NCBI GenBank assembly: GCA_023386315.1
Contig: JAEWJZ010000016.1
Span: 93,168 to 157,167, forward strand
DNA: 64,000 bases
Direction of reading: 5' to 3'
Origin: Bacillota bacterium
Lineage (GTDB): Bacteria > Bacillota > Clostridia > Lachnospirales > Lachnospiraceae
Shown here: positions 29,246-37,856 of the stretch, piece by piece
Numbering within the stretch: the first letter of the stretch is position 1
Layout: every line of letters begins with the position of its first letter
Made by a program: the position numbers and the translations under genes
Notes under the pieces: generated by a model
What the model was told of the DNA's origin: nothing
The model's input: only the letters and a program-made list of their open reading frames with translations
The model's database searches: none

Positions 29246-29662
29246 GTGAGAGAAGATGACTGCATTTTCTGCAAAATTGCAAATGGAGGGATTCTTTCGG
29301 AGACAATTTATGAGGATGATACGTTTCGTGTAATTTTGGATTTAGGACCGGCTTCCAAAGGGCATGCCCTGATTCTTCCGAAGCAGCATTACAGAGATAT
29401 CTGTGATCTGGATGAAGAAACAGCAGCAAAGGTCCTTCCATTAGCAGCAAAAATAGGAGTCGCCATGAAAAAGGCGCTGGGATGCTCCGGGTTCAATGTA
29501 GTGCAGAATAATGGAAAAGAGGCAGGCCAGACGGTTTTTCATTTTCACGTGCATTTGATTCCCCGTTATGAGGAAGGTCCTGTTATGGTTTCATGGATGC
29601 CGGGTAAAGCAAGTCCGGAAGAACTAGCACAGACAGGAGCCGCCATCAGGAGCGCCCTGTAA
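29246..29662 (+). CDS. HIT-family nucleotide hydrolase
   Basis: Histidine-triad hydrolase acting on adenosine phosphoramidates or related nucleotides. The 138-residue protein has a DCIFCKI zinc-type start, then NGKEAGQTVFHFHVHLIPR with the His triad near residue 100. The best start is the GTG at 29246, with AAGGAGGTG six bases upstream; the frame is open back to 29156, overlapping rhomboid, without support. It precedes an ECF sigma-factor gene by 17 nt. A second, different HIT gene lies at 47649. Confidence 0.9.
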   Translation: MREDDCIFCKIANGGILSETIYEDDTFRVILDLGPASKGHALILPKQHYRDICDLDEETAAKVLPLAAKIGVAMKKALGCSGFNVVQNNGKEAGQTVFHFHVHLIPRYEEGPVMVSWMPGKASPEELAQTGAAIRSAL

Positions 29663-29679
29663 TCAGAGGGGCATATGAT

Positions 29680-30225
29680 ATGAGCATACATGAAGATGAA
29701 AATCTGCTGCTGCAGTCCATATATGGTAAATATCAGGGACTGCTGCGCCGAATTGCAAAAACACTCAATGTACCGGATCTGGAACTTGATGATGTGGTAC
29801 AGGAGACATTTATCTCTTACTTTGAAAATTATTCATTAACCTGGACAGATACGCGGAAAAAGAGCATGCTGATTAAGATATTAAAACGAAAATGTATAGA
29901 CTCTCTTCGAAAAAATGGTCATTATGAAAAAGTGAGCCTTGATGAAGAGGATGCATCCAATGAGATGGCATTACTTGCCAGGTATGTGGTTACCGATCCG
30001 CTGGATGTTGTTCTTGGGGAAGAGTCTGTTTTAAAAATCACCAGTGAAATTTCCAATATGAGAGATGAGTGGAAGGAGATGGCCGTACTGTATTTCCTGG
30101 AACAGCTGACGATTCCGGAAATCTGTGAAAGGCTTGAAATTCCGGGAACGGTCTGCCGTTCCCGGATCTATCGGACAAGAGTCTGTTTAAAGAATATACT
30201 CGGTCCCAATTATAATTTGGATTAA
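29680..30225 (+). CDS. ECF-type RNA polymerase sigma factor
   Basis: Extracytoplasmic-function sigma factor of 181 residues. Region 2 is at residues 10-80 (LELDDVVQETFISYFENY) and region 4 near 130-175 (LEQLTIPEICERLEIPGTVCRSRIYRTR). No anti-sigma factor gene is adjacent: HIT lies upstream and murG is convergent downstream, with stop codons overlapping by four bases. The ATG at 29680 follows AGAGGGG. What it controls is unknown. Confidence 0.85.
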   Translation: MSIHEDENLLLQSIYGKYQGLLRRIAKTLNVPDLELDDVVQETFISYFENYSLTWTDTRKKSMLIKILKRKCIDSLRKNGHYEKVSLDEEDASNEMALLARYVVTDPLDVVLGEESVLKITSEISNMRDEWKEMAVLYFLEQLTIPEICERLEIPGTVCRSRIYRTRVCLKNILGPNYNLD

Positions 30226-31292
30226 TTTTTGGAAATCAGGTTCTCGATCATTTCAATGATGGTATCTACTGCATCATGGAGTTCGCTGCTTTCCATTTTT
30301 GAAAGATAATTCTGACGGTTTGCGAATGTATCTGTTATGGCCTGAAGTAAGGTGCTTCCATTTAAGTTTTCTTCTTCCAGAAGATAACTGAATCCCTGTT
30401 TTGAGAAGGAACGGGCATTTAAAATCTGATCACCTCTGCTGGCGGCAGCTGAAAGCGGGATCAGAATATTAAGTTTTCTAAGTGCCAGTATTTCACAGAT
30501 AGAGTTGGCGCCAGCTCTGGAAATCATCAAATCGGCAGCAGCAAAAAGATGTTTCAACGGGGCATCTACATATTCGTATTGTACATATCCACGGACACCC
30601 GCAAGGCTTTCATCCAGATTGCCCTTTCCGCAGATATGTATTACCTGGTAATTATTTAAGAGTTTTGGCAGGATGCCCCTTATGGCGTTGTTAACCGTAA
30701 CAGAACCCAGGCTGCCGCCGATGATCAGGATGACAGGCTTATTTTCGCTGAGCTTTGCATAATTTAATCCAGTCATACGGTCTCCTTCTAACAGTTCTTT
30801 CCGAATAGGAGAACCAGTCAGTACTGCCTTGTTTTTAGGAAGATAGCTTAGAGTTTCCGGAAAATTACAACAAACACGGGTTGCAGCAGGAATGCAGATG
30901 CGGTTGGCGAGGCCGGGAGTCATATCTGATTCGTGAATGATTACCGGAATCTTTAAGTGCTTCGCTGCCAGTACCACTGGGACGGCCACAAACCCTCCTT
31001 TGGAAAATACCATATCAGGTTTGTAGCGTTTAATGAGTTTCAGCGCCTCTCCAAATCCCTTTATTACACGAAAAGGATCAGTAAAGTTTTTAATGTCAAA
31101 ATATCTTCGGAATTTACCTGTTGAGATTCCACTGTATGGGATCTGTGCATTCTCAATCAACTTTCGTTCAATTCCCTGATACGAACCGATGTAACGAATC
31201 TCATAATTTTTTTCTTTTAAAGAAGGAATCAAAGCAAGGTTCGGGGTAACATGACCAGCAGTACCGCCGCCAGTTAAAATTATTTTTTTCAT
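30222..31292 (-). CDS. murG: UDP-GlcNAc:undecaprenyl-pyrophosphoryl-MurNAc-pentapeptide transferase
   Basis: Membrane-associated glycosyltransferase that makes lipid II for peptidoglycan. The 356-residue protein has the GGGTAGHVTPNLALI loop at the N-terminus, VFSKGGFVAVPVVLA around residue 100 and the donor-binding DLMISRAGANSICEILAL near 265. The start is the ATG at 31292 with GGGAGG upstream; the frame is open back to 31310. It stands alone, away from a division cluster, and faces the sigma-factor gene. Its 3' end overlaps that gene by four bases. Confidence 0.95.
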   Translation of the reverse strand: MKKIILTGGGTAGHVTPNLALIPSLKEKNYEIRYIGSYQGIERKLIENAQIPYSGISTGKFRRYFDIKNFTDPFRVIKGFGEALKLIKRYKPDMVFSKGGFVAVPVVLAAKHLKIPVIIHESDMTPGLANRICIPAATRVCCNFPETLSYLPKNKAVLTGSPIRKELLEGDRMTGLNYAKLSENKPVILIIGGSLGSVTVNNAIRGILPKLLNNYQVIHICGKGNLDESLAGVRGYVQYEYVDAPLKHLFAAADLMISRAGANSICEILALRKLNILIPLSAAASRGDQILNARSFSKQGFSYLLEEENLNGSTLLQAITDTFANRQNYLSKMESSELHDAVDTIIEMIENLISKN

Positions 31293-31404
31293 AAAAAAGC
31301 TGCCTCCCAAATTCGATATACTATTATAGTAAACGTTAGTGGTAAAAAGTCAACCCCAAAGCGTATGGGAACCAGAGGATAACCAGCAATTAAGAGGTAT
31401 AGAT

Positions 31405-31737
31405 GTGGAGCAGAAGAAAGATTCTATAAATAAGTATTCCATCTTTCATTTGTTAAATACTAATCAAAATTCAATAGAAAAACTGGAAGCCCATTTGCTT
31501 GATTATATGCAGAAACATCCGGAATTAACACCGGCTGCGCCTGCTCCTCCGCCGGATGAATTCCAGAAGATCATGACTGAATTTAATAAAAGGGGATCAA
31601 AAACCGTTGTGAGAAAGCAGCTGAGAATACTGTACTACTGGAATTCAGTCATTTGCTGCTTACAAAAGTCTGCCTTAATCATTCGAAGAAAAATTTTGAA
31701 ATTATTCCATAGTATGAAAAGGAAACAGCCGGAATAG
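31405..31737 (+). CDS. Uncharacterised small protein upstream of spmB
   Basis: Not recognised. The 110-residue product (GTG start at 31405 with AGAGGT upstream) is basic and helical in its second half (KTVVRKQLRILYYWNS), with an Ala-Pro stretch (PAAPAPPPDEF) in the middle and a weakly hydrophobic segment near residues 80-95. An earlier GTG at 31339 lies in the region that should hold the promoter and has no ribosome site. It is 32 bp upstream of spmB in the same direction, which is where spmA would be expected, but it does not look like SpmA. Probably real, based on the ribosome site and position. Confidence 0.5.
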   Translation: MEQKKDSINKYSIFHLLNTNQNSIEKLEAHLLDYMQKHPELTPAAPAPPPDEFQKIMTEFNKRGSKTVVRKQLRILYYWNSVICCLQKSALIIRRKILKLFHSMKRKQPE

Positions 31738-31769
31738 ATTATAATAATTAACGGATAGTGAGTAAAACT

Positions 31770-32297
31770 ATGGGATTTTTATTATTTCTCTCTGAAGCTG
31801 CGGTTCCGCTGATCATTTTTTATATTGTCGGATTTGGCTTTTTGTCAAAGCGTCCGGTATTTGATGATTTTTTAGACGGTGCGAAAGATGGTATGAAAAC
31901 CGTTGCGGGCATTATGCCTACACTGATTGGTCTTATGACGGCGGTAGGAGTACTTAGAGCTTCCGGCTTTTTGGATTTTCTGGCAAAACTGCTTACAAAA
32001 CCGGCTTCTTATTTATATCTTCCGGCACCGGTCGTGCCGGTTATTTTAGTTCGGCTGGTTTCGAATTCAGCGGCCATTGGATTGGTTTTGGATATTTTTA
32101 AAAAATATGGCACAGACACTTATATTGGATTTATGACTTCTGTTCTTATGAGCTGCACGGAGACGCTGTTTTACTGTCTCAGTGTTTATTTTGGTACTGT
32201 AAAAATAAGAAAAACAAGATACACTCTTGCGGGGGCATTGACTGCCACTGCAGCCGGAATAGCAGCCAGCGTATTTTTAAGCCGGATTTTGGTATAA
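31770..32297 (+). CDS. spmB: Spore maturation protein B
   Basis: Membrane protein of the nucleoside-recognition (gate) family needed for spore core dehydration. The 175-residue protein has several helices and family blocks IMPTLIGLMTAVGVLRASG, RLVSNSAAIGLVLDIF and MSCTETLFYCLSVYFG. The ATG at 31770 fits family N-termini; a GTG at 31758 is the alternative, and neither has a strong ribosome site. SpmB usually acts with SpmA, which is not in the window, so its partner must be elsewhere or absent. Confidence 0.88.
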   Translation: MGFLLFLSEAAVPLIIFYIVGFGFLSKRPVFDDFLDGAKDGMKTVAGIMPTLIGLMTAVGVLRASGFLDFLAKLLTKPASYLYLPAPVVPVILVRLVSNSAAIGLVLDIFKKYGTDTYIGFMTSVLMSCTETLFYCLSVYFGTVKIRKTRYTLAGALTATAAGIAASVFLSRILV

Positions 32298-32345
32298 AAG
32301 GAAATTAATCATTTTGATTTAAGAATTTCATAAGAATTCAAGTGG

Positions 32346-32374
32346 TTGTCTTCAAATACATAATCATGTATAAT
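32346..32374 (+). promoter_or_regulatory. Promoter of MarR-lipoprotein unit
   Basis: -35 TTGTCT, 17-bp spacer, -10 TATAAT, 45 bases before the GTG start. Confidence 0.7.
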
Positions 32375-32418
32375 TACGAAGAAGCTTTTATTGTCATATA
32401 GATTTGAAGGGGATAAAC

Positions 32419-32853
32419 GTGGATACTTACGGAACTCTTAACGAAGTACTGGTAAGGCTGTTTCGGGATATAATGGATATCGAACAGCAGGCTATCATTA
32501 CACAGGAATTTAATAATATCACCAATAATGATATGCATGTAATTGAGGCGATCGGAGTCGGAGAACCTAAGAATATGTCCGCGATAGCAAGGGAATTGTC
32601 CGTCACGGTGGGGACATTGACTATAGCCATGAACAGTCTTGTTAAAAAAGGTTATGTTACCCGCCAAAGGGGAGAAGAGGACCGGCGTGTTGTTTATATT
32701 TCTCTTTCAGATAAAGGAAAACAAGCCTATGACCATCATGCCACATTTCATCGGGAGATGATAGCCGGAGTGATAGAAGGGTTAAGTGAGGATGAGGTAG
32801 AAGTTTTAATCAAAGCTCTGACCAAACTGAATAAATGGTTTCGGAGCCTTTAA
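32419..32853 (+). CDS. MarR-family regulator, FabT-like
   Basis: Winged-helix repressor of 144 residues. The block FNNITNNDMHVIEAIGV and the winged helix SAIARELSVTVGTLTIAMNSLVKKGYV, with EEDRRVVYISLSDKG, resemble FabT, which controls fatty-acid synthesis in low-GC bacteria. No fab genes are nearby, so this is either a distant copy or a regulator of other genes. The start is set at the GTG at 32419, six bases after GAAGGGGA. The lipoprotein gene follows after 27 bp and may be co-transcribed. Confidence 0.82.
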   Translation: MDTYGTLNEVLVRLFRDIMDIEQQAIITQEFNNITNNDMHVIEAIGVGEPKNMSAIARELSVTVGTLTIAMNSLVKKGYVTRQRGEEDRRVVYISLSDKGKQAYDHHATFHREMIAGVIEGLSEDEVEVLIKALTKLNKWFRSL

Positions 32854-32880
32854 CAGAATTAAAGGAGGCAATACGCATTT

Positions 32881-33408
32881 ATGAAAAAAATCATCTTGTA
32901 TTTAATGAGCGCAATGCTGATGGTATCCCTTGCGGCCTGTACACCAACTCAGCCGAAGATGGAAACAACACCGCCTGATCCTCAGGTTATGGCATCAACA
33001 GGAGGCGCCAGCGATAAAGTCCCTGACCCCAATGCAGAGCCTATGGAGATTATATCCGTATACAGTAAGAATGATAATAAAACCGGTTTAAATCAGGCTA
33101 TGGATGCAGTGGATAAGCTGACTGCCGAAGCAATAGTGAGCAAACTCATTGAGTACGGTGTATTAGAGGAAGGTACCAAGGTTTTGAAATATGAAGCTGC
33201 TGATGGAATTGGTACCCTGGATTTGTCTGCAGTGCCCCAGGGTGATGACAAACTTACGATTGCTGCTATAGGCAACACCTTTATTGAAAACTTTGAACTG
33301 GATAAATTAAAACTTCTGGTAAACGGTAAAAATTATTCCAGCGGTTCGATCAAACAGGGCGACAGCGATTATGTGGAATATGTAAAGAATTATAAAGAAA
33401 TCAAATAA
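32881..33408 (+). CDS. GerMN-like lipoprotein
   Basis: Exported lipoprotein of 175 residues with a signal peptide ending in the lipobox LAAC (Cys near residue 20). After a Pro/Thr-rich linker, residues 58-160 resemble the GerMN domain, with AVDKLTAEAIVSKLIEYGVL, a TLDLSAVP strand and NTFIENFELDKLKLLVNG. GerMN domains occur in spore germination and envelope proteins. The start has AAGGAGG upstream. It follows the MarR gene and ends at a strong terminator. Assignment is from motif pattern only. Confidence 0.62.
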   Translation: MKKIILYLMSAMLMVSLAACTPTQPKMETTPPDPQVMASTGGASDKVPDPNAEPMEIISVYSKNDNKTGLNQAMDAVDKLTAEAIVSKLIEYGVLEEGTKVLKYEAADGIGTLDLSAVPQGDDKLTIAAIGNTFIENFELDKLKLLVNGKNYSSGSIKQGDSDYVEYVKNYKEIK

Positions 33409-33411
33409 AGA

Positions 33412-33454
33412 AAGAGGCAAAAGCCATGAATTTACGGCTTCTGCCTCTTTTTTA
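33412..33454. terminator. Bidirectional terminator after GerMN-like gene
   Basis: Arms GAGGCAAAAGCC and GGCTTCTGCCTC with a ten-base loop, followed by TTTTTT on the plus strand and preceded by an A-rich stretch, so it can also serve the convergent DUF885 gene. Confidence 0.9.
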
Positions 33455-33462
33455 ATTCCAGT

Positions 33463-35280
33463 TTAACTTCTCAGCTGTTTAGCCAGCCAGTTGCGGAAAG
33501 CCGGCTGGATTACAGAAAAGGGTGCAGGCCCCACATCAAGCAGAAAGGTGTGAAAATCCTTTAAGTTGAAATCATCCTTTAAGATTCTCTCTGCAGTGTT
33601 TCGCATTTCCATAATCTCCAGATATCCTACATAATACTCCATATAATTGGTTGGATTTTCAACCAGACTGTTAAATATGGAATCTGTGATATCTGTATTT
33701 TCCACGTTATAGAAGGTTCCCAGATATTTAGCGGTCGCTTCCTTATCCCATCCTTCATAATTGATGCAGATATCAAGGTAGGCGTAGATTCCCAGTGTCA
33801 CTGCTGTATTATGTGCCAGCAGCTTTCCCAGCTCCGGATCCAGTCCGTTGTCTAATGTATAGGAATAATATTCCACATAGGTAGCCCATCCTTCGGAATA
33901 GCTGGAAAAAGATAGTATGCTTCTTAAATCATTTGGCTTTTTGCTCAGGAAATATACATTCTGATATAAATGTCCCGGGTAGCCTTCATGGGCAAGGGTT
34001 GTAAAAAGGTCTTCGTTTTTAAAACGAGGGTTATTGTTAATGTATATAACATTATCCTGGTACCGGTCCAAAGGGGGAACAAGGTAAAATGCCGGGCTTA
34101 AGGATGATTCCAAAGCATTGGGCACATACTTGACTGTGTAGCTGCAGGGCGGAAGTTCCGGAAAATCTGTGGTAATCTGGGACTTCAGGGATTCCAGGAT
34201 TTCTTCTGGTTTTGTATACTTGAAAGAGTAGTGGTCCAGAGAGTCAATCACTTCAGGATGATCCTTAGTGATTTGTCCCAATGCCCTGATATCAGAAGTC
34301 ATCTGCCTTTCAATTGCTTTTTTTAAACTTTTGACTGAGTCATAGGAGGTTCCAGTATTGGAATGAACCAGATATTCAAAGTATTTTTTTCCATCAGGAA
34401 ACCAGGATAGACCTTTATCATTGGTTCCGGTCCCCATAAGAGCCGTAATTCCGCTTATTAAGTTTTTATAGGCAGGAATAAAATGTTCTTCCAGTATTTT
34501 TAAATTTTGCTTTTTATATTCGGCTTTTTCCTCGTCAGTTAAATCCGTCAGGGCATCAATCCTTGTATTGAAGGTTTCAGCAAGAAAGCTGTGATCCGGT
34601 TGTATTAAATAAGCCTCACAGGACTTGAGAACATGATCGGCAGCAGCATCTGACATAAACAGTCCTGCAGCAGATTTCTGCTTCTCAAATTCCAGAATCT
34701 GTCCGTAATACTCGTCAATGGTGGAAAGCAGTGAGAGATAGTGGTCTACATCCGCTTTGTTGTAGAACGAATACTCTGCAAAGAGGACAGGAAGCTGGGC
34801 CTGAATTCCAATTGTGGTGGTCAGCGGCTGGGCGTAGAGCTCCATTCCATCAGAAGTTAATTCGGTATCGGTGTAGGAATACAGAATCTGGTATGTAAGT
34901 CTTTGATCAGCAGTCAGCTTGCGGGGGTTAAACCCTTCCAGCTTTTTCTTTACCTCCTGTAGGTCCTTAGTGCCCTGCTTCATCTTATCCAGAGAGTAAT
35001 CACCAAGAGTTAAAGGAACCGTATCAATTCCTCTGGTAGCGGGATCGGCAATGCTGAAATGAAAGCTGATACCGGAATCGCTGATTTCATCACGGAATAA
35101 ATCGGCAGTAAACTGATCAAATGATTTCTGCATGGATAAATCTTCTGCATGGTATTTTTCATATAGAGCGTCAGAAGGAGTTCCTGTCTGTCTTGGAGGC
35201 GGTGTACAGGCACAAAACAGAGAAGCCGCCAAGACAATGGAAAGGATACGGCGTCCCTGCCTGATAATAATGTTTTTCAT
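33463..35280 (-). CDS. DUF885 lipoprotein, probable metallopeptidase
   Basis: Exported lipoprotein of 605 residues with a signal peptide and a CAC lipobox near residue 25. The zinc-binding motif is HEGYPGH around residue 440, followed by the downstream Glu in SEGWATYVEYY about 40 residues later, as in DUF885 peptidases. Length fits. The ATG at 35280 follows GGAGG. The physiological substrate is unknown. It faces the T-box region of metG. Confidence 0.87.
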   Translation of the reverse strand: MKNIIIRQGRRILSIVLAASLFCACTPPPRQTGTPSDALYEKYHAEDLSMQKSFDQFTADLFRDEISDSGISFHFSIADPATRGIDTVPLTLGDYSLDKMKQGTKDLQEVKKKLEGFNPRKLTADQRLTYQILYSYTDTELTSDGMELYAQPLTTTIGIQAQLPVLFAEYSFYNKADVDHYLSLLSTIDEYYGQILEFEKQKSAAGLFMSDAAADHVLKSCEAYLIQPDHSFLAETFNTRIDALTDLTDEEKAEYKKQNLKILEEHFIPAYKNLISGITALMGTGTNDKGLSWFPDGKKYFEYLVHSNTGTSYDSVKSLKKAIERQMTSDIRALGQITKDHPEVIDSLDHYSFKYTKPEEILESLKSQITTDFPELPPCSYTVKYVPNALESSLSPAFYLVPPLDRYQDNVIYINNNPRFKNEDLFTTLAHEGYPGHLYQNVYFLSKKPNDLRSILSFSSYSEGWATYVEYYSYTLDNGLDPELGKLLAHNTAVTLGIYAYLDICINYEGWDKEATAKYLGTFYNVENTDITDSIFNSLVENPTNYMEYYVGYLEIMEMRNTAERILKDDFNLKDFHTFLLDVGPAPFSVIQPAFRNWLAKQLRS

Positions 35281-35368
35281 ATTAAGATCCTCCGCAATTC
35301 ACTAATATTATTTATATGTATATAAGAAAAAAGTAATGACAAAAGGTCAGATCCTGAAACTTACCTGC

Positions 35369-35397
35369 TTGACAAACGGGTATGAAACTATTACACT
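35369..35397 (+). promoter_or_regulatory. metG T-box leader promoter
   Basis: -35 TTGACA, 17-bp spacer, -10 TACACT. Transcription would start near 35404, giving a leader of about 390 nt. Confidence 0.75.
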
Positions 35398-35403
35398 AGG
35401 GTT

Positions 35404-35747
35404 ACTGACAATTAATTCATTTGAGAATGCTGAGAAAAGAAGAGTAAGAAACCCGCCTCATGTACAGAGAATTCCGGTAGCTGAAAAGGAAGCCTGAGCG
35501 TATTTCCCAACATGGCCTTGGAGCAGCGAAGTTGAATTGGCTTTCTGAGCCTTTAAATTTCGACGGTCACACCCGTTATCGTGTCAGACTGTTATTATAT
35601 ACCATAAGCTCTATTCTGAAAAGCTTTTGATTAGAACGCAGCCGGTGAGGTCTGTGCTGTAAGGCATGGATAAATTAAAGTGGTATCACGGGATAGTGCC
35701 CCGTCTTTAAATTTCCTATGAGGATTTTTTAAGACGGGTTTTTCTTT
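35404..35747 (+). promoter_or_regulatory. T-box riboswitch (methionine) upstream of metG
   Basis: Leader RNA that senses uncharged tRNA-Met and controls metG by antitermination. The T-box sequence AAAGTGGTATCACGG is at 35677-35691. The 3' hairpin with arms around CCCGTCTT and AAGACGGG, followed by TTTTTC, is the terminator at about 35699-35747. In the Stem I 3' part the specifier loop reads CAACATGGCCTTGGAGC, giving ATG (35512-35514) as the methionine specifier. Stem I features AGAGA and GCTGAAA precede it. The identity of the gene agrees with the specifier. Confidence 0.93.
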
Positions 35748-35798
35748 GTTGGGAAATGATTCACCCTGCATCTCATTATATTTCTGGAGGAAAAGATT

Positions 35799-37775
35799 AT
35801 GTGTAAAGATTCGAACAAAAAGCCATATTACATTACCACAGCCATTGCATATGCATCCGGTAAACCTCATATCGGCAACACCTATGAGGCAGTCCTGGCT
35901 GATGCTATAGCACGGTTTAAAAGAGAAGAAGGATATGATGTGTTCTTTCAGACAGGAACTGATGAGCACGGACAGAAGATTGAGGAGAAAGCGGCAGCAG
36001 CAGGCATAACTCCTAAGGAATTCGTGGATCAGGCAGCAGGTCAGATTAAAACAATCTGGGATCTGATGAATACCTCTTATGACAAATTTATCCGTACGAC
36101 TGATCCGGAGCATGAAGAACAGGTTCAGAAAATCTTTAAAAAGCTCTATGACCAGGGAGATATCTATAAAGGATATTATGAAGGCTTATACTGTACCCCA
36201 TGTGAGTCTTTCTTTACGGAGTCCCAGCTTGTAGACGGAAAATGTCCGGATTGCGGTCGGGAAGTAAAACCGGCAAAGGAAGAAGCTTATTTCTTCCGTA
36301 TGAGCAAGTATGCCGACCGATTGATCCGCCATATTAATGAGAATCCTGATTTTATACAGCCGGTATCAAGAAAGAATGAGATGATGAACAACTTTCTTCT
36401 TCCAGGGCTTCAGGATTTATGCGTGTCAAGAACTACTTTTACATGGGGAATCCCGGTGACATTTGATCCAAGGCATGTTACTTATGTATGGCTGGATGCA
36501 CTGACAAATTATATTACTGGAATCGGTTATGACTGCGATGGAAAAAACAGTGACCAGTTTTCAAAGCTCTGGCCTGCAGACCTTCATCTGATTGGTAAGG
36601 ATATTATCCGTTTCCATACCATTTACTGGCCTATTTTCTTAATGGCACTTAATGTGCCCCTTCCCAAACAGGTATTTGGCCATCCATGGCTGCTGCAGGG
36701 AGATGGAAAGATGAGTAAATCCAAGGGTAACGTTCTTTACGCTGATACACTGGTGGATTTCTTCGGAGTGGATGCAGTCCGTTATTTTGTGCTTCACGAG
36801 ATGCCTTTTGACAATGATGGAATCATTTCCTGGGAGCTTATGGTTGAGCGCATGAATTCTGATCTTGCCAATATTCTGGGCAATCTTGTGAACCGTACTA
36901 TTTCCATGTCCAATAAATATTTTGAAGGTGTGGTAAGAGACGGCGGTACGACAGATGAATTTGATGAGGATTTAAAGACTGTTGTGCTTGATGAAGTGAA
37001 GAAGGTCAGCGAGAAGATGGAGAAACTCCGCGTCGCAGATGCAATTACTTCAATTTTTAATATCTTCAGAAGAAGCAATAAATATATTGATGAGACAGCA
37101 CCGTGGACTCTTGCAAAGGATGAGGCTTCAAAAGCCCGCCTGGAAACGGTTCTTTATAACCTTACAGAAGCCATTACCATTGGAGCTTCCCTTCTGGCCT
37201 CTTTTATGCCCAAAACCTCTGAAAAGATCCTTGCCCAGCTTAACACAACAAAAAGAGAGCTGTTGCAGATGAATGAATTTGGTTTATACCCATCAGGAAA
37301 CAAGGTGACGGATAAGCCGGAGATATTATTCGCCCGCATGGATATAAAAGAAGTGATGGAGAAGGTGGAGGCAATGCATACAGCAGCGGAAAGCGGCAAA
37401 GAGGAGAAGGAAGAACAGGCGGATGACGGAATCGATATAGAAGCAAAACCGGAAATTGAGTATGAGGATTTTGCAAAACTGCAGTTTCAGGTGGGTGAAA
37501 TAATTGCCTGTGAAGCGGTAGCCAAGTCAAAAAAGCTATTATGTTCGAAAGTAAAAATAGGCAGTCAGGTAAAACAGATTGTGAGCGGAATTAAGGCTCA
37601 TTACTCACCGGAAGAAATGGTTGGAAAAAAGGTTATGGTTGTGGTAAACTTAAAACCAGCGAAGCTGGCCGGAGTTTTATCTGAAGGCATGCTTTTATGC
37701 GCGGAAGATGCACAGGGCAATTTATCTCTTATGGTTCCGGAAAAGGCAATGCCATCCGGAGCAGAGATCTGCTGA
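35799..37775 (+). CDS. metG: Methionyl-tRNA synthetase
   Basis: Class I synthetase charging tRNA-Met. The 658-residue protein has the HIGH-type motif SGKPHIGN near residue 20, a Cys4 zinc knuckle (CTPCESFFTESQLVDGKCPDC), the KMSKS motif in DGKMSKSKGN near 308, and a C-terminal tRNA-binding domain from about residue 550 (YEDFAKLQFQVGEI). The ATG at 35799 has TGGAGGAAAAG upstream. It is controlled by the T-box directly upstream and ends at a weak terminator. Confidence 0.97.
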   Translation: MCKDSNKKPYYITTAIAYASGKPHIGNTYEAVLADAIARFKREEGYDVFFQTGTDEHGQKIEEKAAAAGITPKEFVDQAAGQIKTIWDLMNTSYDKFIRTTDPEHEEQVQKIFKKLYDQGDIYKGYYEGLYCTPCESFFTESQLVDGKCPDCGREVKPAKEEAYFFRMSKYADRLIRHINENPDFIQPVSRKNEMMNNFLLPGLQDLCVSRTTFTWGIPVTFDPRHVTYVWLDALTNYITGIGYDCDGKNSDQFSKLWPADLHLIGKDIIRFHTIYWPIFLMALNVPLPKQVFGHPWLLQGDGKMSKSKGNVLYADTLVDFFGVDAVRYFVLHEMPFDNDGIISWELMVERMNSDLANILGNLVNRTISMSNKYFEGVVRDGGTTDEFDEDLKTVVLDEVKKVSEKMEKLRVADAITSIFNIFRRSNKYIDETAPWTLAKDEASKARLETVLYNLTEAITIGASLLASFMPKTSEKILAQLNTTKRELLQMNEFGLYPSGNKVTDKPEILFARMDIKEVMEKVEAMHTAAESGKEEKEEQADDGIDIEAKPEIEYEDFAKLQFQVGEIIACEAVAKSKKLLCSKVKIGSQVKQIVSGIKAHYSPEEMVGKKVMVVVNLKPAKLAGVLSEGMLLCAEDAQGNLSLMVPEKAMPSGAEIC

Positions 37776-37810
37776 TAAAAATTGTCTTAAGGATAGAAAA
37801 AGATATAAAA

Positions 37811-37841
37811 GGCCGGATTTTAATAATCCGGTCTTGTCATT
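37811..37841 (+). terminator. Terminator after metG
   Basis: Arms GGCCGGATT and AATCCGGTC (one G-T pair) with a five-base loop, then TTGTCATTT. The T tract is interrupted, so efficiency may be moderate. Confidence 0.6.
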
Positions 37842-37856
37842 TAAAAGGAGGACTCC

